Source: UBA2112 sp964641025
GTDB lineage: Bacteria; Patescibacteriota; Saccharimonadia; Saccharimonadales; Saccharimonadaceae
Direction: 5' to 3'
Assembly: GCA_964641025.1 (NCBI GenBank)
Contig: CAZXJP010000006.1
Span: forward strand, 4,256-68,255
Length of the DNA stretch: 64,000 nt
Shown: piece by piece, positions 31,766 to 40,156 of the stretch
How the letters are laid out: each line of letters starts with the position of its first letter
Numbering within the stretch: the first letter of the stretch is position 1
Notes under the pieces: model-generated
Database searches by the model: none
The model's input: only the letters and a program-made list of their open reading frames with translations
Told to the model about the DNA's origin: nothing
Program-made: the position numbers and the translations under genes

Positions 31766-33743
31766 TTGGTTACAAATGCTGTTTGGCAGGCTTAGTCTCG
31801 ACGCTCTACCTAGTGACATCGTTACTATTGGTGGTGCCGCGATGGGTGTGTTTGGTTTATTATTTATTGTTGGTTTAATCACAGTCACAAAACGCTGGCG
31901 TTGGCTGTGGCGTACATGGTTGACGTCACTAGATCCAAAAAAGATTGGAGTGATGTACATAATTGTATCCGCGGTCATGTTGTTACGAGGCTTGGCCGAC
32001 GTAGTGATGCTTCGTGCGCAGCAAGCCTTGTTTGCCACCGGCATGGATAGTCCGATTGGCTCTGATTTATTCCAGCAGGTCTTTTCCGCGCACGGTACGA
32101 TTATGATTTTCTTTGTCGCCATGGGCGTGATATTCGGTCTCATCAATTTGATAGTGCCCCTCCAGATCGGTGCCCGCGACGTGGCATTCCCGTTACTAAA
32201 TTCGATCAGCTTTTGGCTGTTCTTTGCCGGTATGGCGTTGATGAACGTTAGTTTGATTATCGGTGAGTTTTCGGCTGCTGGATGGTTGGCGTATCCGCCT
32301 CTCAGCACCCTGGAATACAGTCCAGGGACAGGGGTGGACTATTGGATATGGGCGTTGCAGATAGCCGGAATAGGTAGCCTGCTCTCGGGTGTTAATTTCC
32401 TAGTCACTATATTTACCATGCGTCGCAAAGGCATGACGTTAATGAAAATGCCAATTTTTGTATGGTCTGTAGTGGGCAGTATGGCACTGGTCGTGTTTGC
32501 TTTTCCAATCCTGACCGCTACGCTAGGTATGCTTACTCTAGATAGGACTTTGGATACAAACTTCTTTACGTCTGACATGGGTGGAAATCCAATGATGTAC
32601 GTCAATTTGATTTGGGCGTGGGGTCACCCAGAGGTTTATATATTGATATTGCCGGCGTTCGGCGCTTTCTCGGAAATAGTTCCCGTGTTTAGTCGCAAGC
32701 GTTTATTTGGCTATACAAGTATGGTTTGGGCGATTATGGCAATTACGGTATTGTCGTTTACTGTTTGGTTGCACCACTTCTTTACTATGGGGGCGGGCGC
32801 GAACGTCAACGCTTTCTTTGGCATAATGACAATGATTATCGCGGTGCCGACAGGAGTGAAGGTATTTAACTGGCTATTCACCATGTTTAGGGGTAGGATC
32901 AGTTTCAAGACACCGATGCTATGGTTTATGGGATTTATAGTCACATTCACAATAGGTGGAGTTACTGGTGTATTGATGGCCGTACCTGGTATAGACTTCC
33001 AAGTCCACAACAGCCTGTTCTTGGTTGCCCACTTCCATAACATGATCATTGGCGGAGTACTGTTTGGCGCGTTCGCGGCGCTGGCGTACTGGTGGCCAAA
33101 GTTTACAGGCTTTCGTCTACACGAGGGGTTGGGCGTCGCGGCGTTTTGGAGCTGGTTAGTGGGATTCGTATTGGCATTCGCACCCCTTTACATTTTGGGA
33201 TTAATGGGCGCGGTTCGTCGTTTGGACTCATACGATGCTTCGTTGGGTTGGCAAGGACTGTTCGTAGTAGCGGGAGTAGGCGTAATGTTTATATTGCTGG
33301 GCGTATTCTTCCAGGTATTACAACTGGCATATAGTATATGGAAGCGTAAAGAACTGGCATGCGACCACGATCCATGGAATGGGCGCACGCTGGAGTGGGC
33401 GACCCCTACTCCCGTAGCCGAGTATAACTTCGCAACCATGGAAGCGGTAAACGATAGGGATGAATATTGGGAAACAAAGTACTCGCGCAAACGTAGAAAC
33501 CATCCGAAATATTCCGACATACTAGTTCCCAAGAACAGCGGATTTGGAGTGTACGTATCGAGCGCCGTAGTAGTCATGGGGTTTGCTATCGTCTGGCATA
33601 TGTGGTTAATAGCGGCTATCGCGTTGATAGTGACAATAGTATTGGCGATATGTGTTGGATTACGTGAAAATGTCGAGCGAGTAATCACTGCCAAGCAAGT
33701 AGCGGCGTCTGAAAAAAAGCTGTGGAAAGGGGCGGGCGCATGA
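31755..33743 (+). CDS. cyoB: Cytochrome bo-type ubiquinol oxidase subunit I
   Basis: A 662-aa heme-copper oxidase subunit I of CyoB length with about 15 helices. Ligand motifs are SAHGTIMIFF (low-spin heme His), WGHPEVYILILP (CuB His and the cross-linked Tyr), WLHHFFTMGAG (CuB His pair) and VAHFHNMIIGG (high-spin and low-spin heme His). The HPEVY helix marks an A-type oxidase with full K-channel Tyr. It reduces O2 to water while oxidising quinol and pumping protons. AGGGGT lies inside cyoA before its ATG. It ends in an ATGA overlap with cyoC. Confidence 0.97.
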   Translation: MTIDWLQMLFGRLSLDALPSDIVTIGGAAMGVFGLLFIVGLITVTKRWRWLWRTWLTSLDPKKIGVMYIIVSAVMLLRGLADVVMLRAQQALFATGMDSPIGSDLFQQVFSAHGTIMIFFVAMGVIFGLINLIVPLQIGARDVAFPLLNSISFWLFFAGMALMNVSLIIGEFSAAGWLAYPPLSTLEYSPGTGVDYWIWALQIAGIGSLLSGVNFLVTIFTMRRKGMTLMKMPIFVWSVVGSMALVVFAFPILTATLGMLTLDRTLDTNFFTSDMGGNPMMYVNLIWAWGHPEVYILILPAFGAFSEIVPVFSRKRLFGYTSMVWAIMAITVLSFTVWLHHFFTMGAGANVNAFFGIMTMIIAVPTGVKVFNWLFTMFRGRISFKTPMLWFMGFIVTFTIGGVTGVLMAVPGIDFQVHNSLFLVAHFHNMIIGGVLFGAFAALAYWWPKFTGFRLHEGLGVAAFWSWLVGFVLAFAPLYILGLMGAVRRLDSYDASLGWQGLFVVAGVGVMFILLGVFFQVLQLAYSIWKRKELACDHDPWNGRTLEWATPTPVAEYNFATMEAVNDRDEYWETKYSRKRRNHPKYSDILVPKNSGFGVYVSSAVVVMGFAIVWHMWLIAAIALIVTIVLAICVGLRENVERVITAKQVAASEKKLWKGAGA

Positions 33744-34333
33744 GCTCGGTAGCTGAAACAGCAGAACAGAAACATCTTTTGTCTAAGACAACGATTGGTT
33801 TTTGGCTATATCTGATGACAGACTGTTTGCTGTTTGCCACGCTGTTCGCTACCTTCGCAGTGCTGAGAGGTGCGACCGCGGGCGGTCCTGACGGTGCCGA
33901 GATATATGAAATGCCAGTAGTATTGGCCGAGACCATAATTCTACTAACGAGTAGCTTTACGTGTGGCATGGCCCTACTGGGAATGATGGCGAAGAACACA
34001 AAACAAGTCTTGTGGTCACTAGTGGCGACGTTCATATTGGGCTTGGCCTTCGTGGTCATAGAGGTTGCCGAGTTTGCTAAATTAATCGCTGAAGGTCACG
34101 GCCCGCAGGCCAGCGCGTTTTTGTCAGCGTTCTTTACTTTAGTAGGAACCCATGGGCTGCATGTTAGTGTTGGTCTATTATGGCTGATTATACTAGGTGT
34201 TTTGATATGGAAGAGGGGCCTGACTAGTAAGCTAACGAGGTCGTTGACTTTGTTCGCCTTATTCTGGCACTTCCTTGATCTAATCTGGATATTTGTGTTT
34301 ACGGTAGTGTACCTGATGGGGGTAGTTGTATGA
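33740..34333 (+). CDS. cyoC: Cytochrome bo-type ubiquinol oxidase subunit III
   Basis: A 197-aa five-helix subunit III. GFWLYLMTDCLLFATLF at the start and GTHGLHVSVGLLWLI plus FWHFLDLIWIFVFTVVYLMG at the end are the family hallmarks. It stabilises the oxidase core. The start at 33740 overlaps the cyoB stop as ATGA, and its own stop overlaps cyoD the same way, so the four subunits are tightly coupled. Confidence 0.95.
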   Translation: MSSVAETAEQKHLLSKTTIGFWLYLMTDCLLFATLFATFAVLRGATAGGPDGAEIYEMPVVLAETIILLTSSFTCGMALLGMMAKNTKQVLWSLVATFILGLAFVVIEVAEFAKLIAEGHGPQASAFLSAFFTLVGTHGLHVSVGLLWLIILGVLIWKRGLTSKLTRSLTLFALFWHFLDLIWIFVFTVVYLMGVVV

Positions 34334-34671
34334 CGGTTAGTCACTATGTAACTGGATTTATACTCTCATTAGCCTTGACGCTCATGGCGTATTACGTCGC
34401 GGTTTATCATCCAACTCATTCTTTGGCGCTATTGATTCTCGTCGTACTCGCCATAACACAACTAGCGGTTCAACTGCTATACTTCTTGCATTTAGGAGAA
34501 GAGGTTGGTCCAAAATTAAAGCAGTTATCATTTTGGTTTATGGCCACGTCATTGATCATTATTGTCGTCGGATCGGTTTGGATAATGTCGAATCTGAATG
34601 AAAGAATGATGCACTTTTCACCACAAGAAAAAACTGAATACATGCTACGCGAATACGATAAAGGTTTCTAA
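34330..34671 (+). CDS. cyoD: Cytochrome bo-type ubiquinol oxidase subunit IV
   Basis: A 113-aa three-helix protein: VTGFILSLALTLMAYYVAV, then LALLILVVLAITQLAVQLLYFLHL and SFWFMATSLIIIVVGSVWIM as fragments of the three helices. The phrase VQLLYFLHLG is typical of CyoD/prokaryotic subunit IV. It is the last gene of cyoABCD; a GC hairpin follows within 5 nt. Confidence 0.93.
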   Translation: MTVSHYVTGFILSLALTLMAYYVAVYHPTHSLALLILVVLAITQLAVQLLYFLHLGEEVGPKLKQLSFWFMATSLIIIVVGSVWIMSNLNERMMHFSPQEKTEYMLREYDKGF

Positions 34672-34673
34672 AA

Positions 34674-34708
34674 GAGAAAGGCCCGCCAACAGGGAGCGGG
34701 CTCTCTCT
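34674..34708 (+). terminator. Hairpin after cyoD
   Basis: GCCCGC (34681-34686) pairs with GCGGGC (34696-34701), extended by GAGA/TCTC. No pure T run follows (TCTCTCTG), so efficiency is uncertain. It separates cyoABCD from the convergent 225-aa gene. Confidence 0.55.
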
Positions 34709-34727
34709 GTCGACGGGTTGGTACATA

Positions 34728-35405
34728 CTAGCGGCTATTGTGATCCTTCTTGTCCCGAATCATTCCGATTATCGCGAGAACGATAATCAAAATACACGTA
34801 CCTACGACACCACCCAGAGCATATAACTGGGATCTGTCGGGTTCACTGGAAGGAGTGACTACAGTGTCCGGTAGAGCTACGGGAATGTAACTCTTCGGGT
34901 ACGTGTTGTAGTCATCATGTCCGGGGTTGTAGCGGAAAATCCACGACAGATCCTCTAGCAGACTGACGATTGGACGTGTCTTGTCTACCTGCGTCGTGTC
35001 ATGGAATCCTTTTACGTATCGACCGGTTGCTTCGAACAATACAGGTTCTAGTCGGTCGAAATGCGAACCGTAAAAACTGTACGCGAACCGACCCTGGTCC
35101 GCCACGACAAGAATGTAGTCGGTGGGCGGATTGCACGTTTCGAGGAAAAGCTGGTTGTAGTAGTGTGTCGTCATGTTGTTGGAAAACTCACTAACCCCAC
35201 GAACATATACTTCAGCTCCTGAAACCCTCTGAAGTTCTTGGGCTGCAAAAGCAACCTGGTGGTAATCGAAGGTTGTGGCCTGGGCATGATCTGCGACCGG
35301 CACGCTACAATCGATTGGAGGTGTATTGGCCGCCGATGCTAGCGGGGCAACTACGAATGTTGAAAGTAGTGCCGTGACTACTAATTGAGCGCGAAGCTTC
35401 TTCAC
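34728..35405 (-). CDS. Secreted, C-terminally anchored TPM-like protein
   Basis: A 225-aa protein with a signal peptide (LVVTALLSTFVVAPLASA), an extracellular alpha/beta domain (ELQRVSGAEVYVRGVSEF, PPTDYILVVADQGRFAYSFY) and a C-terminal transmembrane helix (LYALGGVVGTCILIIVLAIIG) with a basic tail. The domain recalls TPM/YgcG-type proteins; the match is by layout, not by a diagnostic motif. It starts with GTG at 35405 behind GAGAGG. Its position between cyoD and cyoE might hint at an envelope role tied to respiration. Confidence 0.6.
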   Translation of the reverse strand: MKKLRAQLVVTALLSTFVVAPLASAANTPPIDCSVPVADHAQATTFDYHQVAFAAQELQRVSGAEVYVRGVSEFSNNMTTHYYNQLFLETCNPPTDYILVVADQGRFAYSFYGSHFDRLEPVLFEATGRYVKGFHDTTQVDKTRPIVSLLEDLSWIFRYNPGHDDYNTYPKSYIPVALPDTVVTPSSEPDRSQLYALGGVVGTCILIIVLAIIGMIRDKKDHNSR

Positions 35406-35578
35406 TGGGATATCCTCTCGCTAGTACTGAAATGAGCTTGTCCTGTTTCTTTCTGGACTTGAAACATACTTTACAACTTAAATTAAATTTTGTACAGACA
35501 ACTGGAAAGGTTGATGGACTGTATGGTATGATTACGCTAATCTGAACGGTGGGTTCAGTATGACCGAGAGGCAAGCGT
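35406..35578. other. Divergent control region
   Basis: AT-rich spacer between the minus-strand TPM-like gene and the next plus-strand gene. TATGAT near 35526 may be a -10 box for the plus-strand gene. Nothing else is seen. Confidence 0.4.
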
Positions 35579-35986
35579 GTGACGGATTTTTGTCACCCCT
35601 TTTTATTCGAGGGGGAATTTGTAGGCCTGCGTCTATCGAACGAGATTTGGTTGTCGCGTGAATGTCCGCCGGAATTTCGAGGCGGTGGAACTTTGGAAAC
35701 TGCGCCGTGGATTGACTACGTGCGCGCGCTCCGAGGAAACATGGCGGGGGTGGGCTGCGTTGACCACTGGCAACACGAAAGCCCGCACGTAGAAGTACCG
35801 CGCGAGATTCAAGACAAGAGCGATAGACAGGTCTGTATCCACTGCAACCAACGGAAGTGTTTTTGGTGGATACACGTGTCACCTACGACACAGTTGTCAG
35901 AGGACGAGCTCGTTGCGATACAGGCATGGATGCTCCATTGCATGTTGGTGGCGGTTCCGTCTGTCATAACACGGTGTAGTTGCTAG
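35579..35986 (+). CDS. Unknown 135-aa cysteine-containing protein
   Basis: A soluble protein with nine cysteines, including CIHCNQRKC (about residues 86-94), which could bind a metal or form disulfides. No family is recognised. The GTG start is behind GAGAGG, and a proper terminator lies 15 nt after the stop, both of which support a real gene. A longer frame on the other strand is less convincing because it has no ribosome site. Confidence 0.5.
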   Translation: MTDFCHPFLFEGEFVGLRLSNEIWLSRECPPEFRGGGTLETAPWIDYVRALRGNMAGVGCVDHWQHESPHVEVPREIQDKSDRQVCIHCNQRKCFWWIHVSPTTQLSEDELVAIQAWMLHCMLVAVPSVITRCSC

Positions 35987-36000
35987 AAAAGACTCGGTCG

Positions 36001-36057
36001 AGCTCCGGGTCGCGAGACACAAGCAAAATGCTTCGTGTCTTGTGACCGGAGCTTTTT
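36001..36057 (+). terminator. Rho-independent terminator
   Basis: AGCTCCGG (36001-36008) pairs with CCGGAGCT (36046-36053) around a second hairpin (GAGACAC...GTGTCTT), followed by five T. It ends the 135-aa gene just upstream of cyoE. Confidence 0.85.
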
Positions 36058-36089
36058 GCTTTATATGAATTGGGATAGAATAGATACAA

Positions 36090-36950
36090 ATGGAAAGACG
36101 AACGAGGTCATATCTACAATTGATGAAACCTGGCATTACACTCAGTAATACCTTAGCCGCGGTTGCTGGATTCTTTTTGGCGTCTAGTATGTACGGATTT
36201 GATGCGTTGACCTTTATAGGAGTAACGGCCGGTATAGCACTTGTGATCGCTTCGGCATGCGTCGCGAATAACATGGTGGATCGTGATATTGATCTACGCA
36301 TGAAAAGAACGCGCGGACGTGAAGTTGCCGCTGGCAATATCAGCATGCGAAACGCATCCATCTACGCCGTGGCACTGGGTGTTGCGGGTTTCGGATCATT
36401 AGTACTATGGACTAATTGGTGGACCGTTGCACTTGGCGTGTTGGCATATATTTGGTACGTAGTCATATACGGAATCGCGAAGCGGAAAACCCCAGCATCT
36501 ACTCTCATTGGAGCTGTATGTGGCGCACTACCGCCTATGGCTGGCTACGCAGCCGTGACTAACAATATAGGCACGGTAGCGGTTATACTTTTCGCGATGT
36601 TGGTTATTTGGCAAATGCCGCATTTTTACGCGATTGCCATGATGCGTCGCGACGATTATAAAAAGGCGGGACTTCCTGTTTGGTCCGTGAAATATGGCAT
36701 GGCGAGCACGCGAAAGCAAATCATGCGTTGGGTACTTGCATTTTTGGTCGTTACCCCCGCTCTCGCACTCGTGGGTGCTACTTGCGATCTGTACCTATTG
36801 GTCATGGTCGGTGCTGGATTATATTGGGCCGTACAGGCGATGGCCTATACTAACGAGCCTGACGAAATATGGGCAAGGCGACTTTTCAAAAGTTCAATTT
36901 GGGTATTATTAATCATGCTTTTCGCGATAGGCATTGGTGGTTACATATAG
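36090..36950 (+). CDS. cyoE: Protoheme IX farnesyltransferase (heme O synthase)
   Basis: A 286-aa UbiA-family enzyme with about nine helices. The first Asp-rich motif is in ANNMVDRDIDLRMKRT (about 65-80) and the second region is PVWSVKYGMASTRKQI. It attaches a farnesyl group to heme b, giving heme O for the CyoB site. TAGAAT (36076-36081) lies 8 nt before the ATG. It is transcribed apart from cyoABCD. No heme biosynthesis gene is in the window, so protoheme may be imported. Confidence 0.94.
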   Translation: MERRTRSYLQLMKPGITLSNTLAAVAGFFLASSMYGFDALTFIGVTAGIALVIASACVANNMVDRDIDLRMKRTRGREVAAGNISMRNASIYAVALGVAGFGSLVLWTNWWTVALGVLAYIWYVVIYGIAKRKTPASTLIGAVCGALPPMAGYAAVTNNIGTVAVILFAMLVIWQMPHFYAIAMMRRDDYKKAGLPVWSVKYGMASTRKQIMRWVLAFLVVTPALALVGATCDLYLLVMVGAGLYWAVQAMAYTNEPDEIWARRLFKSSIWVLLIMLFAIGIGGYI

Positions 36951-36951
36951 C

Positions 36952-37103
36952 AACCTCAACACAAAACCAATCGTTTTCTCATCATGCTAGCTGGCTGGAA
37001 TCCGCCCTGACCTTCGCAACGTAACGACGATTACGTTTTTTCAGTCAGAACGTATTCCATCTCATCTATTCATGCGATGAAACGCAGGTTTTGTATTGAG
37101 GTT
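36952..37103. ncRNA. Candidate rod-like structured RNA between cyoE and ndh
   Basis: A 152-nt imperfect inverted repeat. The outer 17 bases AACCTCAACACAAAACC (36952-36968) pair with GGTTTTGTATTGAGGTT (37087-37103) at 16 of 17 positions. Inside, further segments pair in nested order: GTTT-CATC-ATG, TGGAAT/ATTCCA, CTGAC/GTCAG and a terminal hairpin AACGTAA/TTACGTT. No open frame fits. A 6S-like RNA, a regulatory leader of ndh, or a small palindromic mobile element are all possible. The strand of transcription is not known. Confidence 0.55.
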
Positions 37104-37132
37104 ACTATGCCATAAGTGTTAATATAAACTAG

Positions 37133-38326
37133 ATGAATATAACTATAATAGGCGGTGGTTTTGGTGGTGTAAAAGTGGCACTAGAACTATCCAAGGATGC
37201 GAACAACAATATTACCTTAATTAGTGATAGGGAAGATTTTCAGTACTATCCTGCGCTCTATGGCACGGCCACCGGCCGCAGTCATTTGCAGTCATGGGTC
37301 CCATTGGGCAAGATATTCGCTAGCAAATTAAACGTGGATGTTGTCATAGACAGCGTCACCAAGGTAGACCCGACTGCCAAGTCGCTCAACGGAACATCTG
37401 GGACTGTGTATAAATACGATCGACTCGTACTGTCACTAGGCTCTATTACTACGTATTTTGGTATCAAGGGATTGGATGAGTTCTCGTACGGCATAAAGTC
37501 GTACGAAGAGATAAAGGAACTAAAGCACCACCTGTATTCCGCGATCGTTGAAAACCGTGAAGTAGAGAAAGAGTACGTGATAATTGGTGGCGGACCAACC
37601 GGTGTTGAGTTGGCGTCGGCGATGCGTGAATATATACATAGAATATGTGAACACCATAACGTGCCACATGGCAAGATAGGCATCACTGTGCTAGAGGCTA
37701 TGCCAAGATTGTTGCCTAAGATGAGCGAAAAAACCAGCGCGAAGGTCAAGCAGCGATTAGAAAAATTAGGCGTCAAAGTTCTACTAAACGAAAAAGTTGA
37801 ATCGGCCAGTCAAGACGGCTTGAAGGTGAATGGAAAACCTCTGAAAAGCCATACGGTAATATGGACATCGGGCGTGGCTAATAATCCATTTTTCTCCGAA
37901 AATGCCGAGCACTTTGAACTTGCGAAAAATGGCAAGGTTATCGTAGATGAATATATGCGCACCAATGACGGAATATATGTAATAGGTGACAATGCCGCGA
38001 CATCATTTAGCGGATTAGCGCAAACTGCATTGCATGACGCAAAATTTGTCGCGAGTAACATCAAGCGCAGAAAAAGTGGCGGTAAGGCCAAGAAATACAA
38101 AGCAGTGCTACCGCCGGTAGTAATACCACTGGGTGAAAACTGGGCGGTATTTGAATGGCATTGGATGAAACTATACGGGTGGCCCGCGTCATTACTGCGA
38201 AGAGCTGCCGATTTGGTAGGCTATACGGATATACTACCTCTTGGTCAAGCGTTAGGCCAATGGCATGCGCAGACAGTTGTTGAGGATGACTACTTCACTC
38301 CATCGGCGCCAAAAAAGAAAAAATGA
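37133..38326 (+). CDS. ndh: Type II NADH:quinone oxidoreductase (NDH-2)
   Basis: A 397-aa flavoprotein with two Rossmann folds: FAD site TIIGGGFGGVKVALEL (residues 4-19), NADH site VIIGGGPTGVELASAM (about 146-161) and the second FAD contact GIYVIGDNA (about 281). The C-terminal part carries the amphipathic membrane-binding segments (WHWMKLYGWPASLLRRAADL). It passes electrons from NADH to quinone without proton pumping and so feeds the bo-type oxidase. A short TATAAA lies 4 nt before the ATG; no ribosome site is seen. Confidence 0.93.
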   Translation: MNITIIGGGFGGVKVALELSKDANNNITLISDREDFQYYPALYGTATGRSHLQSWVPLGKIFASKLNVDVVIDSVTKVDPTAKSLNGTSGTVYKYDRLVLSLGSITTYFGIKGLDEFSYGIKSYEEIKELKHHLYSAIVENREVEKEYVIIGGGPTGVELASAMREYIHRICEHHNVPHGKIGITVLEAMPRLLPKMSEKTSAKVKQRLEKLGVKVLLNEKVESASQDGLKVNGKPLKSHTVIWTSGVANNPFFSENAEHFELAKNGKVIVDEYMRTNDGIYVIGDNAATSFSGLAQTALHDAKFVASNIKRRKSGGKAKKYKAVLPPVVIPLGENWAVFEWHWMKLYGWPASLLRRAADLVGYTDILPLGQALGQWHAQTVVEDDYFTPSAPKKKK

Positions 38327-38359
38327 TACAATAGTACCAAATGAAAGCGAGGATTTTTT

Positions 38360-39004
38360 ATGGCGACATCTAATAGCCAGCGTGTAGGAATATGGGCAAT
38401 AGCAGTAATAATGATTCTAGGTACTCTAGGTTCGTTCTTCTTGATAGTGGTAGCGAATGAAAACGACGTGAACGACCAGCAGAGTCTAAATGAGATGCAG
38501 CAGAAGTATATGAAGCAGGTTCAGGAATATCAAAAAAAGTTAACCGAGCAGGCATCTGAATTATCAAAAAAATATTACAAATCATTTGAAAAATACGAAG
38601 ACCAGCCAGAAAAGTTCAACGCGGATAAAGTGACCAAGTTGACAACGGTTGATTTGAAAAAAGGCGACGGTGCCGTAATAAAAGACAGTACCGAATGGGG
38701 CGCATACTACGTAGGCTGGCTACCAACTGGTCAAATGTTCGATAGCTCATTTAACGGTAAAGAACTTCGACCGCCTATTACCTCTGACATGGGGTTGATT
38801 GAAGGCTGGACGAAGGGCATGCAGGGAATGAGAATTGGTGGCGTTCGGATCATTACGATTCCTGCCGAGTTAGCTTATGGGGAAACAGGTAGTGGAAAAA
38901 TAGAGCCTAATACGCCAATCAAGTTTGTTGTCATGGCTATTCCAAAACCGCAAACGATTCCAAAACCGCAAACGATTCCACAACCTGATACACCACAACA
39001 ATAG
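38360..39004 (+). CDS. Membrane-anchored FKBP-type peptidyl-prolyl isomerase
   Basis: A 214-aa protein. One N-terminal helix (IWAIAVIMILGTLGSFFLIV) is followed by a coiled-coil linker (about 40-80) and an FKBP domain (about 95-195, with WLPTGQMFDSSF, GLIEGWTKGMQGMRIGG, RIITIPAELAYG and PNTPIKFVV). A short tail repeats PKPQTI. It should help fold extracytoplasmic proteins. GAGG lies 7 nt before the ATG and TACAAT about 25 nt upstream, so this message has a short leader. Confidence 0.9.
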   Translation: MATSNSQRVGIWAIAVIMILGTLGSFFLIVVANENDVNDQQSLNEMQQKYMKQVQEYQKKLTEQASELSKKYYKSFEKYEDQPEKFNADKVTKLTTVDLKKGDGAVIKDSTEWGAYYVGWLPTGQMFDSSFNGKELRPPITSDMGLIEGWTKGMQGMRIGGVRIITIPAELAYGETGSGKIEPNTPIKFVVMAIPKPQTIPKPQTIPQPDTPQQ

Positions 39005-39034
39005 TAATTAGTGCTATACTAAGTATAGGAAAAT

Positions 39035-40003
39035 ATGACAGAAGAAAACAAAGTTATAGAAACGGTAATGATTGGCGCAGGACCTAGCGCGTTGGCTGCC
39101 GCTGTATATACTACACGTGAAGATATCGAAACGGTTGTGTATGAAAAGGGCGTCATTGGCGGTTTGGCTGCGATTACTGACATGATAGACAATTATCCTG
39201 GATTTCCGCAAGGAGTCGAGGGTATGAAGCTCGCTGGCGAGCTAGAGCAACAAGCGAAACGATTCGGCGCAAAGATAGATTTCGGTGAAGTGAGCGATAT
39301 CAAAGTCAATGACGACAAGACGAAAACATTGATGGTGGATGGTCAGCCTGTCACTGCGAAAACGGTATTGATAGCGACCGGAAGTGACTATAATAAACTT
39401 GGTATACCAGGCGAACAAGAGCTCTATGGCAGAGGGGTACATTACTGCGCGACTTGTGACGGTGCCTTCTATCGCGATAAAAGACTTGTAGTCGTAGGCG
39501 GTGGCAATTCTGCCGTTCAAGAAACAATCTTTTTGACACGATTCGCTACGCATATAGATTTGTTGGTACGAAGTACGGTAAAGGCTAGTGATGTACTGCA
39601 AAAAGATTTACAAAAATTTGTTGACGAAGGCAAGGTTACAGTTCATTTAGGCGTGACGCCAACGGAGATTGTAGCGACGGACGGCAAGGTGACTCATGTG
39701 GCCGCCAAAAAAGGCGACAAAGACATCAAAGTCGATACGGACGGAGTATTCGTATTCATAGGCCTAAAACCGAACACGCAATTCCTAAAGGATAGCGGGA
39801 TAGAGTTTGATGAACGTGGCCTGATCAAAACCGACGAACATCTAGAGACTAATCTGCCCGGTGTATTCTGTAGCGGTGACGTACGTAGCGGCGCGACAAT
39901 GCAAATAGCTAGTGCAGTTGGTGAAGGTGCTACCGCGGCACTATCTATTCGCGAATATCTCGATGACATCTCTCATATAGAATCGGCGCCAAAAACGAAC
40001 TAA
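39035..40003 (+). CDS. trxB: Thioredoxin reductase
   Basis: A 322-aa flavoprotein: FAD site MIGAGPSALAAAVYT (9-23), redox-active CATC in VHYCATCDGAF (about 134-144), NADPH site VVVGGGNSAVQE (about 151-162) and FAD contact VFCSGDVRSG (about 286). It reduces thioredoxin with NADPH. TATACT lies 14 nt before the ATG and AGGA 5 nt before it. A disulfide-reducing enzyme beside FKBP and aerobic respiration genes is consistent with envelope and redox maintenance. Confidence 0.95.
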   Translation: MTEENKVIETVMIGAGPSALAAAVYTTREDIETVVYEKGVIGGLAAITDMIDNYPGFPQGVEGMKLAGELEQQAKRFGAKIDFGEVSDIKVNDDKTKTLMVDGQPVTAKTVLIATGSDYNKLGIPGEQELYGRGVHYCATCDGAFYRDKRLVVVGGGNSAVQETIFLTRFATHIDLLVRSTVKASDVLQKDLQKFVDEGKVTVHLGVTPTEIVATDGKVTHVAAKKGDKDIKVDTDGVFVFIGLKPNTQFLKDSGIEFDERGLIKTDEHLETNLPGVFCSGDVRSGATMQIASAVGEGATAALSIREYLDDISHIESAPKTN

Positions 40004-40156
40004 CCTGACAGTAGAGAGTAGCTACGTCTTGTTGACATTTCTACAATGACAAATTCTTGTTTTTCGTGCATAATAGTACTGTAAACATAACCAAAACGAG
40101 AGACCACCACGCTCGCGGGATTTTTCCCTAAAAACAAAAAGAAAGTTTTAAAAAGC

